This document shows, one piece after another, positions 1 to 11,000 of a stretch of DNA of 64,000 bases. The notes under the pieces are model-generated. The model saw only the letters and a program-made list of their open reading frames with translations, did no database searches and was not told the DNA's origin. Position numbers and translations under genes: made by a program. Origin of the DNA: Herpetosiphonaceae bacterium (GTDB lineage: Bacteria > Chloroflexota > Chloroflexia > Chloroflexales > Herpetosiphonaceae); NCBI GenBank assembly GCA_026003835.1, contig BPHZ01000007.1, forward strand, positions 1 to 64,000, read 5' to 3'. Each line of letters begins with the position of its first letter. Positions within the stretch are counted from its first letter, which is position 1.

Positions 1-308
1 ACTAAAGAAACGGAAAAGCAGGCATGGATCACGATGAAGTGCGAAGTTGTGACATAGCTATATTTATGTTCTGCTACAATAGAGACTACTTCCAGAAAAA
101 TCACCGCTGTGAGCATGCTCGGCGAATGGAATGAGCCGAGGAGATTGGGTTCTTAATTGCCTGTACGGTGGCTGAAGGTCCAAATGCATGACATGCCTGC
201 TCTCTCGGTGATGTATCTGAAGATCTCGTCTGAAGATGAGCAGAGGAAGGAGTATCGACGGACCCGGTGAGTCATATCGCCTTAACTATCTAGCTCTGGA
301 GGATGTGA
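1..308. other. upstream region without a recognised gene
   Basis: I see no coding region or RNA gene here. The last bases carry a good ribosome binding site (GGAGG at 298-302) for the ATPase gene that starts at 309. Confidence 0.4.
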
Positions 309-2051
309 ATGTCTCCTAGATCGAATGCTCGCGGCGGAGGCAGCCACGACAGCTTACAGAGCAGGAGAGGGAGCTATACCGACAATCAGTCGCAGCAACA
401 GGAGAGGATTCTCTGGGATGAAAAAGCTGTTCGTGAGCTGCTGAAAAAACCGCATCGTTTTCGCTTTCGCGACCCCCTGCACGCATATGATCTTGAGAGG
501 CGAGGCGGGTTGCCCATGTTCTACTATCTCTGGGAATCCTGCCCTCTAACGGCTGCCCAGCGAGAACTGTTGGATCTACTGCGACAATATCCCGCGCGAT
601 CTGTTGCTTTCTATCGTTGTGCGCTGCATATTGGCAAGTCTGCATATCACGAGCGCCTGCGTCTCCTCTGTGAGCGGCTCGCAGAGCATCTCAACAATGC
701 CGACCAGCTGGACACCGGCGAATCGGCATGCTGCTACCAAGGTCTGCCTGCGCCGCCCACGTCGCTCATTGGCCGTGAAGAAGAGATCGCGGCGATCTGC
801 GCGCTTATGAGCCGTCCTGATGTACGTCTGCTGACACTGAGTGGGCCTGCCGGCAGCGGTAAGACGCGCCTGAGCATCGAGGTCGCTTCCAGAATTCTGC
901 CCAGCTTCCCTGATGGAGTCTACTTCGTTACACTTGCGTCGATCAACGATCCTGCCCTTGTCGAGAAAGCTATCGCCGAGGCTCTGAGGATCGATTACGC
1001 TGGCGAGGCGCAGACTCTCCAATGGATCAAGGATTACGTTCGCACGCGGACACTACTGCTGGTGATCGATAATTTCGAGCATCTCCTCTCAGCCTCTTGC
1101 ATCGTCTCAGATCTGCTGGCCGTCGCCTCGCGACTCAAAATCCTGGCTACCAGCCGTGAGATCCTGCGCCTGTCGGGCGAGCACGAGTTTCCTGTGCCGC
1201 CGCTGTCTCTTCCGCACCAATCTGAGCTATGCCGGATCCCTTTCGAGGCCCTGTGCAAGTACGACGCCCTACGGCTGTTCGAGGTCCGGGCAAAGGCGAT
1301 CAATGCGAACTTCCAGCTGACGCCGGATAACGTCCCTGATGTCGCGGCAATCTGTGCCCGTCTCGATGGGCTGCCGCTCGCTATTGAATTGGCCGCGGCA
1401 CGTTGTCGAGTGCTTACTCCCAGGGAGTTGTTGCCGCTCCTTGACGATCAGCTGGCCGTGCTGGAGGGACGATCGCTGGATGTGCCAGGCCGCCAACAAT
1501 CGCTCAGGGAGGCGATCGATTGGAGCTACCGGCTGCTGTTGCCGAGCGAGCAGCGCCTGTTTGCATGTCTTGCCGTCTTTGCTGGAGGGTGTACCCTCCC
1601 AGCGGCTCAGGCTGTCTGCGCCGGCGCCGATGATATGGACTTTGCTATCCTCGAAGGATTGACGTCCCTGATTGAAAAGAGCCTTCTGAGTCGAGAGATC
1701 GATCCGGATGGAACTCCGCGCTTTCGGATGCTGGAGACGATTCGCAAATATGCTCATGAGCATCTGGCCGCCTTCGACGATCGAGAGGATGTGTATCGAC
1801 GCTTTGCCGGGCATTATCTCCAGCTCGTGGAACAGGCAGCACAGGCGCGGGGCGATGATAGCTGGAACGGCTGGTTGAATCGGCTGGAAGGTGAATACGA
1901 CAATGTACTGGCTGCTCTGGCCTGGGCCATCGATCAGGGCGATGCTCAGATGGCGCTACGCTTTGTCGAGGCGCTCCGGCCATGCTGGCAGGAGCGCAGT
2001 CACCTCGGCGAACGCTGGCAGAGAACTGCTGCCGCTCGATTCGCTGCCTGA
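309..2051 (+). CDS. STAND-type NTPase regulator, C-terminally truncated by a frameshift
   Basis: Signal-transduction ATPase of the AfsR/MalT-like STAND group, whose members use NTP-driven switching to control transcription or signalling. Residues about 75-130 look helical and may be a winged-helix or DNA-binding part. A P-loop (GPAGSGKT, 179-186) and Walker B (LLLVIDN, about 249-255) follow, then an NB-ARC-like region with GLPLAIELAAAR around residue 355. Such proteins normally continue into TPR repeats; here the frame stops at 2051. The next frame (about 2020-2142) reads a family-like LPDHTDPILHSIALAGKAA before it too stops, so one extra base near 2000-2035 plus later loss explains the end. 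GGAGG at 298-302 supports the start. Class is confident; function is not. Confidence 0.75.
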   Translation: MSPRSNARGGGSHDSLQSRRGSYTDNQSQQQERILWDEKAVRELLKKPHRFRFRDPLHAYDLERRGGLPMFYYLWESCPLTAAQRELLDLLRQYPARSVAFYRCALHIGKSAYHERLRLLCERLAEHLNNADQLDTGESACCYQGLPAPPTSLIGREEEIAAICALMSRPDVRLLTLSGPAGSGKTRLSIEVASRILPSFPDGVYFVTLASINDPALVEKAIAEALRIDYAGEAQTLQWIKDYVRTRTLLLVIDNFEHLLSASCIVSDLLAVASRLKILATSREILRLSGEHEFPVPPLSLPHQSELCRIPFEALCKYDALRLFEVRAKAINANFQLTPDNVPDVAAICARLDGLPLAIELAAARCRVLTPRELLPLLDDQLAVLEGRSLDVPGRQQSLREAIDWSYRLLLPSEQRLFACLAVFAGGCTLPAAQAVCAGADDMDFAILEGLTSLIEKSLLSREIDPDGTPRFRMLETIRKYAHEHLAAFDDREDVYRRFAGHYLQLVEQAAQARGDDSWNGWLNRLEGEYDNVLAALAWAIDQGDAQMALRFVEALRPCWQERSHLGERWQRTAAARFAA

Positions 2052-2142
2052 CCATACCGACCCGATTCTGCATAGCATCGCGCTCGCCGGCAAGGCAGCC
2101 GGTACCTCTGTCGTTGGTGGGGATGAGCCTGTAGAGGAATGA

Positions 2143-2657
2143 TGCATCGGCAACGTTGTCTGGGTAGAGTGCGGCGACGTACCAGCCATAGAGAAACGGT
2201 TCCTCAAGACAAGTTATGTATGAAGTACTGAAGTGGGAGAAAATTATTAAACCGGTACTACAGAGCTATAGAACTGCAACATTCATCCTGCTATACTCTG
2301 TAGTAGAACACTGTTGAGTCAGTATTTAAGTACTATTTCCCAGGACGTGCTGCTGCGGATGATCGAGCGCAGGTCATTGAATACCTTCTGCAACAAGTAG
2401 TCCTGATGTAGGGCAATGCGGTTGGAACGGCCAACTGTTCTCCGCTTCGTGTGCTAGAAGGTAGAACATATCTGGTCCCTGCCAGAGACCAGCTATGGTA
2501 GATCGGCTGCCATGGGCAAGCAGACGTTACGGATGTCGTAGTCCTCTAGATACGTGGCTCGTAGCTACCCATGAAAAGCGGTGTCCCTTGAGGGACAACG
2601 GCATCTCACACTCCAAGCGTACCACTTCCAGCACATAAGCAAAAACCGGAGGCATCT
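2143..2657. other. intergenic region, no gene recognised
   Basis: About 515 bases between the broken ATPase and the surface-protein locus. No frame shows recognisable protein similarity. It may be decayed TPR-coding sequence, but I cannot show that. GGAGG at 2648-2652 is the ribosome binding site of the gene starting at 2658. Confidence 0.4.
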
Positions 2658-3347
2658 ATGCTGCTGAAGCTGCGCGACGAACGTCAGGAGGCCAGCCGAG
2701 GACAATCGTTCCGGTCGAGCCTACTTTGGCTATCGACCTGCAGCATATGTGCCTGGCGCATAGGAATACTGATGCTGGTTGCTGCAACGTTGCTCCTGCT
2801 TCAGCAAACCTCGGCTCATCCGGTCCAGTCCCCCTTCACTGCTAGCTGGGTAGCAGATTACGGAGAATACACCCAGAGTCTGGCCTGGGGCGATGTCGAT
2901 AGCGATGGCGACCTTGACCTGGCTGTCGCCACAGCGTGTCGCGCTTGGTATAATACATGTCCTCCCGACCGCATCTATCGGAACGACGCCGGGATACTTA
3001 CGACGACCCCGGTCTGGTCCTCTGCTCAGATCAGCAGTACAACCAGCCTCGCCTGGGGGGATTATGATAGCGATGGTGATCTCGATCTCGCCGTGGGAAA
3101 CGGATGTAATGGCGTTCATGCCGGGTGTGGCTGGAGCCCAAACCGCTTCCGCAACCTGCTCTATCGCAATGATACGCCGATTGGCCTGGGCGCTACAGCG
3201 CCGGTCACACCGATATTGACGCTTGGTCTGGACCTCGGCCGAAGAGGAGAACACGTCGAGTCTGGCTTGGGGCGACATGGACGGCGATGGCGACCTCGAC
3301 CTGGCCGTCGGCAACTATGGACAGCCAAACCGGCTCTACCGCAATAA
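2658..3347 (+). pseudogene. surface protein segment 1: signal sequence and first FG-GAP repeats
   Basis: The only start of the locus with a proper ribosome binding site (GGAGG 2648-2652). A hydrophobic stretch (about residues 34-52, ending near TSAHP) is a signal peptide or anchor. FG-GAP-type units of the pattern SLAWGDxDxDGDLDLAVxN follow; their DxDxDG cores usually bind calcium. The true frame leaves this one near 3225, where CTTGGTCTGG has one G too many, so the last 40 residues are out of frame. Confidence 0.6.
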
Positions 3348-3759
3348 CGGTGGAACCTTACAGCTCGACTCTGGTTGGAATCCAAGCGCGGTGAGGACGC
3401 GAAGCCTGGCCTGGGGCGATGTGGACGGCGATGGCGACCTCGATCTCGCCGTCGGCAACGATGGGCAATCCAACCAGCTCTATCGCAATAACGGTGGAAC
3501 TTTACAGCTCGACTCTGGTTGGAATCCAAGCGCGGTGAGTACACGAAGCCTAGCCTGGGGCGATGTGGATGGCGATGGCGACCTCGACTTGGCCATCGGC
3601 AACCATAATTCCTCGGCCCCTCAACCCAACCAGATCTATCGTAACATTAATGGGACTCTTACCCTCGATACCAATTGGAGCCCTCCCGCCGGCCTCACCA
3701 CTAGCCTGGTTTGGGGCGACTACGATGGAGATGGCGATCTCGACCTCGCTGTGGGGTAA
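3223..3759 (+). pseudogene. surface protein segment 2: FG-GAP repeats
   Basis: Continues the repeats of segment 1 in the next frame: four units with SLAWGDVDGDGDLDLAVGN cores spaced about 45 residues apart. Stops at 3757-3759, where GTGGGGTAAT should read GTGGGTAAT (Val-Gly-Asn). The downstream unit continues in the third frame to about 3915 (NTCRRISWSSSGDEYECYP), unnoticed by start-codon-based calling. Confidence 0.55.
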
Positions 3760-3890
3760 TACATGCAGGCGCATCAGCTGGAGCAGCTCGGGCGATGAGT
3801 ATGAGTGCTATCCCACCAGAGTCTACCGCAATGATACCCCAACCAATCCACCGACCCTGACCCTTTCCCTGGCTTGGGAAGGGGAGCGGA

Positions 3891-4205
3891 ATGACCCCAA
3901 CACCAGCCTGGCCTGGGGGCGATATGGATAACGATGGCGACCTCGATCTCGCTATCGGCAACGGATGCCTCGCCGGTCCTCACTTTCCCTGTTTTCCCGA
4001 CCGGGTCTATCGCAATCAGGGCGGGAGACTCCCAGCCATAATCGTTTGGTCGGCTCCTGAAACGCTTCCTACGAACAGTCTAGCCTGGGGAGACTACGAT
4101 CGCGATGGCGACCTTGACCTGGCCGTTGGTAATCGCGATCAGCCCGGCCGCCTCTACCGCAATTACTGCCGGAGTCTTGACCGACACAGGCTGGAGACCA
4201 AGTAA
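3891..4205 (+). pseudogene. surface protein segment 3: FG-GAP repeats
   Basis: FG-GAP repeats resume in the first frame after a G run of five at 3915-3919, where other copies of the unit have four. The frame is lost again near 4163-4165 (AATTACTGCC for AATACTGCC), giving the stop at 4203-4205. No start signal of its own. Confidence 0.5.
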
Positions 4206-4785
4206 TAGTGGCGATAAGATCGCCTGGGGCGATGTGGACAACGACGGCGATCTCGACTTGGCTATGCAGGGCAAGATCTTCCTCAATAAGAACAATGCAC
4301 TGAGTACCGCTCCAGACTGGACAGCGCCGCTGACCGATGATCCCACGGCGAGTATCGCCTGGGGCGATGCGGACAACGACGGCGATCTCGACCTGGCTGT
4401 TGGCAATTATTCCGAAAGCGATCCACGCTACAGAACCGCCCGTATCTATCGCAACGATACGCCACCCGGTGCTCTAACCCCAACCATGACGCTGGCCTGG
4501 TCCGCAGACGAATTCGACCGCACGGTTGGTATTGCCTGGGGCGATGTGGACAACGACGGCGATCTCGACCTGGCTACCGGCATCTCGTTCGGACCCAACC
4601 GGCTCTATCGCAATGAGGGAACCGATAGCAGCGGCAATCTGCGCTTCCGTCTGATCTGGACGGCGAAAAAGAGGGACGCTCACCAGAAGTGTAGCCTGGG
4701 GCTGACTATGACGGGGACGGCGATCTCGACCTGGCCGCCGGCAACTGGTGTATTCCAACCGATCCGCTCTGTAAATCGGTGCTGA
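4105..4785 (+). pseudogene. surface protein segment 4: FG-GAP repeats
   Basis: In-frame repeats run from about 4166 to 4650 (IAWGDVDNDGDLDLAVGN type). Two further insertions then act in series, one in 4650-4682 and one at 4703 (GGGGCTGACTATG for GGGGCGACTATG), moving the coding frame by two positions into segment 5. The last 45 residues of this open frame are therefore out of frame. Confidence 0.5.
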
Positions 4786-6632
4786 TCTACGGCAATGACC
4801 ATGGCATGTTGAGCGGAGATCCGATCTGGTCCTCCGATGAGTTTGACGAAACGATCAGCATCGCTTGGGGCGATGTCGACGGCGATGCTGATCTGGATCT
4901 TGTCGCCGGGAATAGTAATCAACCCAGCCGACTCTATCGCAACAATGGGGGGGCGTTGGTCCTTGATACAAGCTGGACTCCTGCAGCCGCCCCTACGACA
5001 CAGGTGGCGTGGGGCGATGTCGACGGCGATGGGGATCTCGACCTGACCCTAGGCAATTATGGACAACCTAATCAAATCTATCTCAATACACGCGATGGGC
5101 GATCACTTCCCGGCGCGCTTCCTGTGGTGCGCCTCAGTCGGCCCGGATATACAGGTGATGCGGCGTTCTATTCGTCGGCGGAGATCCTGACCGGCACAAT
5201 CGCTATCAGCTATACCCTTATCCACAGCGATAGTATGCGAGTACGGCAGGTGATTGGACAGTTCTCGCTGGATGGCGGTGGGCGCTGGTTCCCTGCCGTC
5301 CCCACCGGCGATACCGTAACGACCAATCTTACCTCTGCACCTACTGGTATCACCCATATCTTTAAGTGGGATACCTTCGCCAGCGGGGTGATGGGCCAGA
5401 GCGACAACGTTGTCTTCCGCCTCATCGCAGTTCCGGAGCATAAACCTCTTGCCAACCGTATTCCCGGCCCATACCTCTATGGCAGCTCCGTGGCGACAAC
5501 CTTCCCCTTCCGCGTGCGCGGCACACAGGTACGGGTGATGTACAATGGACAGCCCGGTCAGGATGCGCTGGTTTATCGCCTGCCAGCAGGGCAGACGGGC
5601 GGCGGTGTTCCCATTGCCGATGCCACCGGCCGCCCCTTCTATACCGATGCTCAAGGCTACCTTCAGGGGCGCGGCATCCTGCGACCTGGCGATCAACTGC
5701 TGGCGCTCCTGCCTATCACCGCCACCAGCGCCTACTCGCTCTATTTCACTAACGCCACGCCTACCCCGCTGGGCCTCGATAGCTTCACCGTCGCCGCCTC
5801 CGGTGTGCAGACGCTCGTGGTGAGCGATGCCCACCCGCTACTGCTCTTCCATCTCATCGTCGCTCTGGAGTGGGACGCCTCGACTGACCCCGGCTACCTC
5901 GATCAGCTGGTATTCAACCTGCAGCGCGCCTCACGCTACCTGTATGATTTCACTGACGGCCAGGTGGCGCTGGGCGATATTACCGTCTATCAGAATGCCG
6001 ACAACTGGGCCTATGCCGATCTGCTGGTCCATGCCACCAATCGTCTGCGGCCCTTCGCCACCATTGGCGGTGTCGTCATCACCCCCACCGCCGACCTCGA
6101 TCCCACCCTGCCCATCACCTACGACACCGGCCAGATCCACTTGGGCTCCACCTGGAACCGCTATGGCATCCCCGGTCAGAATCTAGGCGACGATTGGCCG
6201 CTTATCCTGGCCCATGAATTGGCGCACTACCTGTTGTTCCTGGAGGATACGTATCTGGGGCTGACCCCGGATGGACTGCTCACTGCCATCGATAGCTGCC
6301 ACGGCAGTGCCATGGGCGATGTCTACATCCCAGACAACACCGAGTTTATCGCCGATGCCAGCTTCTGGGACGCGTATTGCGGGAATACGCTGGCCGCGCA
6401 GCACCTGCAGCGCACCGAGTGGGAAACCTTGCAGTTGTGGTACCCTGCCCTCATCGCGCCGGCCAGCCCCAATGCTGGGCCGGCGCTCATGCCCTTCGAG
6501 CTAACACGGGTCAGCGTGCAGCAACCCCTCACGCCGTCAACGACGCTGGAGGATCCCACCTTCTTTCTCGACTATGCGGGCGGGAGGGGTCAGCTCCATC
6601 GAGGCGCGCGCCTTCTTACTGCGCGGCAGTAG
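4779..6632 (+). CDS. surface protein segment 5: last FG-GAP repeats and zincin-like domain
   Basis: 617-codon open stretch of the broken surface-protein locus. The first ~105 residues hold two FG-GAP units; next come beta-rich segments with Ser/Thr-rich loops, then a zincin-like motif LAHELAHYLLFLEDTY (HExxH, with Asp/Glu further on) near residue 475, followed by SCHGSAMGD. HExxH with a following acidic or Gly residue is typical of metalloproteases, but no metzincin third His is obvious, so activity is uncertain. The frame shifts near 6585 (GGCGGGAGGGGTCAG has one extra G). The ATG used here is internal to the ancestral gene, not a likely true start. Confidence 0.55.
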   Translation: MLIYGNDHGMLSGDPIWSSDEFDETISIAWGDVDGDADLDLVAGNSNQPSRLYRNNGGALVLDTSWTPAAAPTTQVAWGDVDGDGDLDLTLGNYGQPNQIYLNTRDGRSLPGALPVVRLSRPGYTGDAAFYSSAEILTGTIAISYTLIHSDSMRVRQVIGQFSLDGGGRWFPAVPTGDTVTTNLTSAPTGITHIFKWDTFASGVMGQSDNVVFRLIAVPEHKPLANRIPGPYLYGSSVATTFPFRVRGTQVRVMYNGQPGQDALVYRLPAGQTGGGVPIADATGRPFYTDAQGYLQGRGILRPGDQLLALLPITATSAYSLYFTNATPTPLGLDSFTVAASGVQTLVVSDAHPLLLFHLIVALEWDASTDPGYLDQLVFNLQRASRYLYDFTDGQVALGDITVYQNADNWAYADLLVHATNRLRPFATIGGVVITPTADLDPTLPITYDTGQIHLGSTWNRYGIPGQNLGDDWPLILAHELAHYLLFLEDTYLGLTPDGLLTAIDSCHGSAMGDVYIPDNTEFIADASFWDAYCGNTLAAQHLQRTEWETLQLWYPALIAPASPNAGPALMPFELTRVSVQQPLTPSTTLEDPTFFLDYAGGRGQLHRGARLLTARQ

Positions 6633-8007
6633 CAATGAGGCCGTTCCTACTCTGCCCCACGAGCACGCCTATGTGTTGGACTTGGGTAGCCCATTCGGGG
6701 GACAGAACCGGCTGCTGGCGCGAGGGGCCCAAGCAGGCGACCACCTGTGTGTTTTCGACCGTCCGCTGCAGCAGTTTGGCTGCGAGCTGCTTATGCCGGG
6801 TGACCAGCGCCTGACACTGCGCAACGATCCTAGCTGGGCACCGCTGATCCAACTCAGTCCAGTGACCTCTACCACCTACGATCTCCGGGTGGAAGGGGTG
6901 CCTCCTCTGGAGGAGATGTTGCAGGCGCGGCTGTATCCGGAGTATGGCGTGGGAGGAGCGGTCATTACCCTGACACAGGACATCGATGGCTATTACGGGC
7001 AATTCACTCTGGACTATCCGGCGCTGGCGGGGCACATTCATCTGTGGGTCGACGAACCGAGCAGCGAGACCGTCCCCCGCCGCGAGGTGATTGTGGCCTA
7101 CAGCGTGGGCGGTAACCCAGGACTCAATCGTACAGGCGGTGGACTCAACCGAGCCGGCGGCGGGCTCAATCGCACTGGTGGTGGGCTCAACCGCACTGGT
7201 GGCGGGCTCAACCGGGCCGGTGGCGGGCTCAATCGCACGGGAGGGGCGCCTGTGGTCTCGCCGGATGGACAGCTGACGTTGGTCTTGAGCGATGAGCTGG
7301 AGCTGGCGCCTGGCGAGTTCTACGCGGTGCAGAGCATGGCGGGGCTCCCGCTCCTACCGCCGGGCAAGACGCCTATAGGGCAGGCTTACAACCTGGTGGC
7401 TTCGACGGCGGTGCTGAGCGACCCGCTGGGGTTGAGTGGATCGATTAGTGTGCAGTATCTGGGGAATGATGTGCTCCTGGCAGGAGCGGAAGAGGAGGAG
7501 CTACATCTACACCATTGGGATGGCAGCGCCTGGCTGGTTCTGCCGACCCTGCGCAATACCACATATAACCTGGCCTCGGCGCCCGGTCGGGGCGTGGGAG
7601 TTTACGCACTGCTCGCCGGTGTGACTGTACCCAACCTGGAGGAGATCTGGCCGGCAGCGGGGACAGCAGGGCTAACAACGACGCTCGCGATCAGCGGGAG
7701 TGCCTTTCTGGGGCCTATGGAGCTTGCGCTGGTGGGAGAGAGTCAGGTCTACACATTGCCAGTGCAGATCGTCAGCAGCACACAGTTGAGTGTCACTGTA
7801 CCGGCGGAGGTAGAGCCCGGGCTCTATGGACTGCGTGTAGTTAATGGGGATGGTGGAACGGACGTATTGCTCGACGCTTTGGCGCTCTATCGCCCTGCTG
7901 TGGGGTGCTTCTACGATTTCTTCGAGAGCGGGGCGGGGGCAGTGGGACCTAGGCGGCAGCTGGGGCATCACCGCCCTGCCGGACGGCGAGCGGGTGATGA
8001 CCGATAG
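6574..8007 (+). CDS. surface protein segment 6: beta-sandwich, heptad-repeat linker and IPT-like domain
   Basis: Continues segment 5 in the next frame from about 6590. It contains beta-rich sequence, six tandem Gly-Leu-Asn-Arg-(Thr/Ala)-Gly-Gly units (7120-7245), a ZU5/autotransporter-like stretch, and an IPT/TIG-like domain (residues about 350-435: NLEEIWPAAGTAGLTTTLAI). The last true residues are CFYDFFESGAG at 7906-7937, the start of the first 888-bp repeat. One extra G in 7935-7939 then ends the frame, proven by comparison with four sister repeats. Confidence 0.55.
   Translation: MRAGGVSSIEARAFLLRGSSNEAVPTLPHEHAYVLDLGSPFGGQNRLLARGAQAGDHLCVFDRPLQQFGCELLMPGDQRLTLRNDPSWAPLIQLSPVTSTTYDLRVEGVPPLEEMLQARLYPEYGVGGAVITLTQDIDGYYGQFTLDYPALAGHIHLWVDEPSSETVPRREVIVAYSVGGNPGLNRTGGGLNRAGGGLNRTGGGLNRTGGGLNRAGGGLNRTGGAPVVSPDGQLTLVLSDELELAPGEFYAVQSMAGLPLLPPGKTPIGQAYNLVASTAVLSDPLGLSGSISVQYLGNDVLLAGAEEEELHLHHWDGSAWLVLPTLRNTTYNLASAPGRGVGVYALLAGVTVPNLEEIWPAAGTAGLTTTLAISGSAFLGPMELALVGESQVYTLPVQIVSSTQLSVTVPAEVEPGLYGLRVVNGDGGTDVLLDALALYRPAVGCFYDFFESGAGAVGPRRQLGHHRPAGRRAGDDR
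7120..7245 (+). repeat. six tandem 21-bp coding repeats (GLNRTGG)
   Basis: Six consecutive 21-bp units begin at 7120, 7141, 7162, 7183, 7204 and 7225. They encode Gly-Leu-Asn-Arg-Thr/Ala-Gly-Gly. Synonymous differences between units show the peptide, not the DNA, is conserved. Probably a flexible linker between surface domains. Confidence 0.9.
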
Positions 8008-11000
8008 CCCCGACGGCAGCTACGACAACGCCCAGGCGCCAGCCGCCTGGCACACCAGCGCCATCACCTCGACCAGCTTCAGCCTGGACGATTGCCCCGG
8101 CGCGCTGCTGCGTTTCGACCACGCCTACGTGCTGGCCCAGCTGGAGGGCAGCCAGGACCAGGCCCACGTCGAGCTGTCGCGGGACGGTGGCGCCAGCTGG
8201 ACGCGCTTGCGCAGCTACAGCGGTGGCGGCATCTACACCACGAGCCGCCTGGCTGGGCGACCACAGCCACAGACGGCGATCAGCGAGGAGTGGACGGATG
8301 CCTCCTGGCAGCGGGAGTGTCTGCCGTTGGGCAGTGCCAGTGGCACGGTGCGGCTGCGCTTCAGCCTGGAGGTTGACCAGTATGTGGCCGACAAGGGCTG
8401 GGCGTTGGACACCCTGCTGGTGCAGCCACCAGCCGGGCTGGAGCTGCCACCAGGCGTGCAGGTGACCCCCAGCGGCAGCGCGACCAGCGAGGACGGGCAG
8501 AGCATCACGCTGACGGTGGTGCTGAGCAGCCCGCCCACCGACACGCTGGAGCTGGCGTTGAGCAGCAGCGACAGCAGCGAAGGGGTGCTTTCGTCCAGCC
8601 TACTGCGCTTCGACGGCTGCAACTGGAATATTCCGCAGCAGGTCGTCGTCAGCGGCGTGGATGATATGCTGGCCGATGGGACGGTCGACTATCGTGTGAC
8701 GGTGCAGGTAGCCGATACCAGCGACCCGCGCTATGGCAGCCTGGAGCCGGTCGAACTGGTCCTGAGTAACCAGGACAACGACCCAGCCGCCACGTGCTTC
8801 TACGATTTCTTCGAGAGCGGGGCGGGGCAGTGGGACCTGGGCGGCAGCTGGGGCATCACCGCCCTGCCGGACGGCGAGCGGGTGATGACCGATAGCCCCG
8901 ACGGCAGCTACGACAACGCCCAGGCGCCAGCCGCCTGGCACACCAGCGCCATCACCTCGACCAGCTTCAGCCTGGACGATTGCCCCGGCGCGCTGCTGCG
9001 TTTCGACCACGCCTACGTGCTGGCCCAGCTGGAGGGCAGCCAGGACCAGGCCCACGTCGAGCTGTCGCAGGACGGCGGCGCCAGCTGGACGCGCTTGCGC
9101 AGCTATAGCGGTGGCGGCATCTACACCGCGAGCCGCCTGGTTGGGCGACCACAGCCACAGACGGCGATCAGTGAGGAGTGGACGGATGCCTCCTGGCAGC
9201 GGGAGTGTCTGCCGTTGGGCAGTGCCAGTGGCACGGTGCGGCTGCGCTTCAGCCTGGAGGTCGACCAGTATGTGGCCGACAAGGGCTGGGCGTTGGACAC
9301 CCTGCTGGTGCAGCCACCAGCCGGGCTGGAGCTGCCGCCGGGCGTGCAGGTGACTCCCAGCGGCAGCGCGACCAGCGAGGACGGGCAGAGCATCACGCTG
9401 ACGGTGGTGCTGAGCAGCCCGCCCACCGACACGCTGGAGCTGGCGTTGAGCAGCAGCGACAGCAGCGAAGGCGTGCTTTCGCCCAGCCTGCTGCGCTTCG
9501 ACGGCTGCAACTGGAATATTCCGCAGCAGGTCGTCGTCAGCGGCGTGGATGATATGCTGGCCGATGGGACGGTCGACTATCGTGTGACGGTGCAGGTAGC
9601 CGATACCAGCGACCCGCGCTACGGCAGCCTGGAGCCGGTCGAACTGGTCCTGAGTAACCAGGACAACGACCCAGCCGCCACCTGCTTCTACGATTTCTTC
9701 GAGAGCGGGGCGGGGCAGTGGGACCTAGGCGGCAGCTGGGGCATCACCGCCCTGCCGGACGGCGAGCGGGTGATGACCGATAGCCCCGACGGCAGCTACG
9801 ACAACGCCCAGGCGCCAGCCGCCTGGCACACCAGCGCCATCACCTCGACCAGCTTCAGCCTGGACGATTGCCCCGGCGCGCTGCTGCGTTTCGACCACGC
9901 CTACGTGCTGGCCCAGCTGGAGGGCAGCCAGGACCAGGCCCACGTCGAGCTGTCGCGGGACGGTGGCGCCAGCTGGACGCGCTTGCGCAGCTACAGCGGT
10001 GGCGGCATCTACACCACGAGCCGCCTGGCTGGGCGACCACAGCCACAGACGGCGATCAGCGAGGAGTGGACGGATGCCTCCTGGCAGCGGGAGTGTCTGC
10101 CGTTGGGCAGTGCCAGTGGCACGGTGCGGCTGCGCTTCAGCCTGGAGGTCGACCAGTATGTGGCCGACAAGGGCTGGGCGTTGGACACCCTGCTGGTGCA
10201 GCCACCAGCCGGGCTGGAGCTGCCGCCGGGCGTGCAGGTGACCCCCAGCGGCAGCGCGACCAGCGAGGACGGGCAGAGCATCACGCTGACGGTGGTGCTG
10301 AGCAGCCCGCCCACCGACACGCTGGAGCTGGCGTTGAGCAGCAGCGACAGCAGCGAAGGCGTGCTTTCGTCCAGCCTGCTGCGCTTCGACGGCTGCAACT
10401 GGAATACTCCGCAGCAGGTCGTCGTCAGCGGCGTGGATGATATGCTGGCCGATGGGACGGTCGACTATCGTGTGACGGTGCAGGTAGCCGATACCAGCGA
10501 CCCGCGCTACGGCAGCCTGGAGCCGGTCGAACTGGTCCTGAGTAACCAGGACAACGACCCAGCCGCCACCTGCTTCTACGATTTCTTCGAGAGCGGGGCG
10601 GGGCAGTGGGACCTGGGCGGCAGCTGGGGCATCACCGCCCTGCCGGACGGCGAGCGGGTGATGACCGATAGCCCCGACGGCAGCTACGACAACGCCCAGG
10701 CGCCAGCCGCCTGGCACACCAGCGCCATCACCTCGACCAGCTTCAGCCTGGACGATTGCCCCGGCGCGCTGCTGCGTTTCGACCACGCCTACGTGCTGGC
10801 CCAGCTGGAGGGCAGCCAGGACCAGGCCCACGTCGAGCTGTCGCAGGACGGTGGCGCCAGCTGGACGCGCTTGCGCAGCTATAGCGGTGGCGGCATCTAC
10901 ACCGCGAGCCGCCTGGTTGGGCGACCACAGCCACAGACGGCGATCAGTGAGGAGTGGACGGATGCCTCCTGGCAGCGGGAGTGTCTGCCGTTGGGCAGTG

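Noticed and set aside
7120..7245. Regular 21-bp repeats as a possible CRISPR array
   Set aside because: No spacers; the units are contiguous and encode a heptapeptide with synonymous variation.
3220..7940. Programmed ribosomal frameshifting as explanation for the split surface protein
   Set aside because: About eight successive events would be needed for one product, sites share no common slippery motif, and one site is shown to be an inserted base by comparison with sister repeats.
9725..10831. Long minus-strand open frame (368 codons) inside the 888-bp repeats
   Set aside because: It mirrors the plus-strand repeat exactly, recurs in each unit, and has a low-complexity Gly/Ala/Val-rich composition. 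It is a shadow of the surface protein gene.
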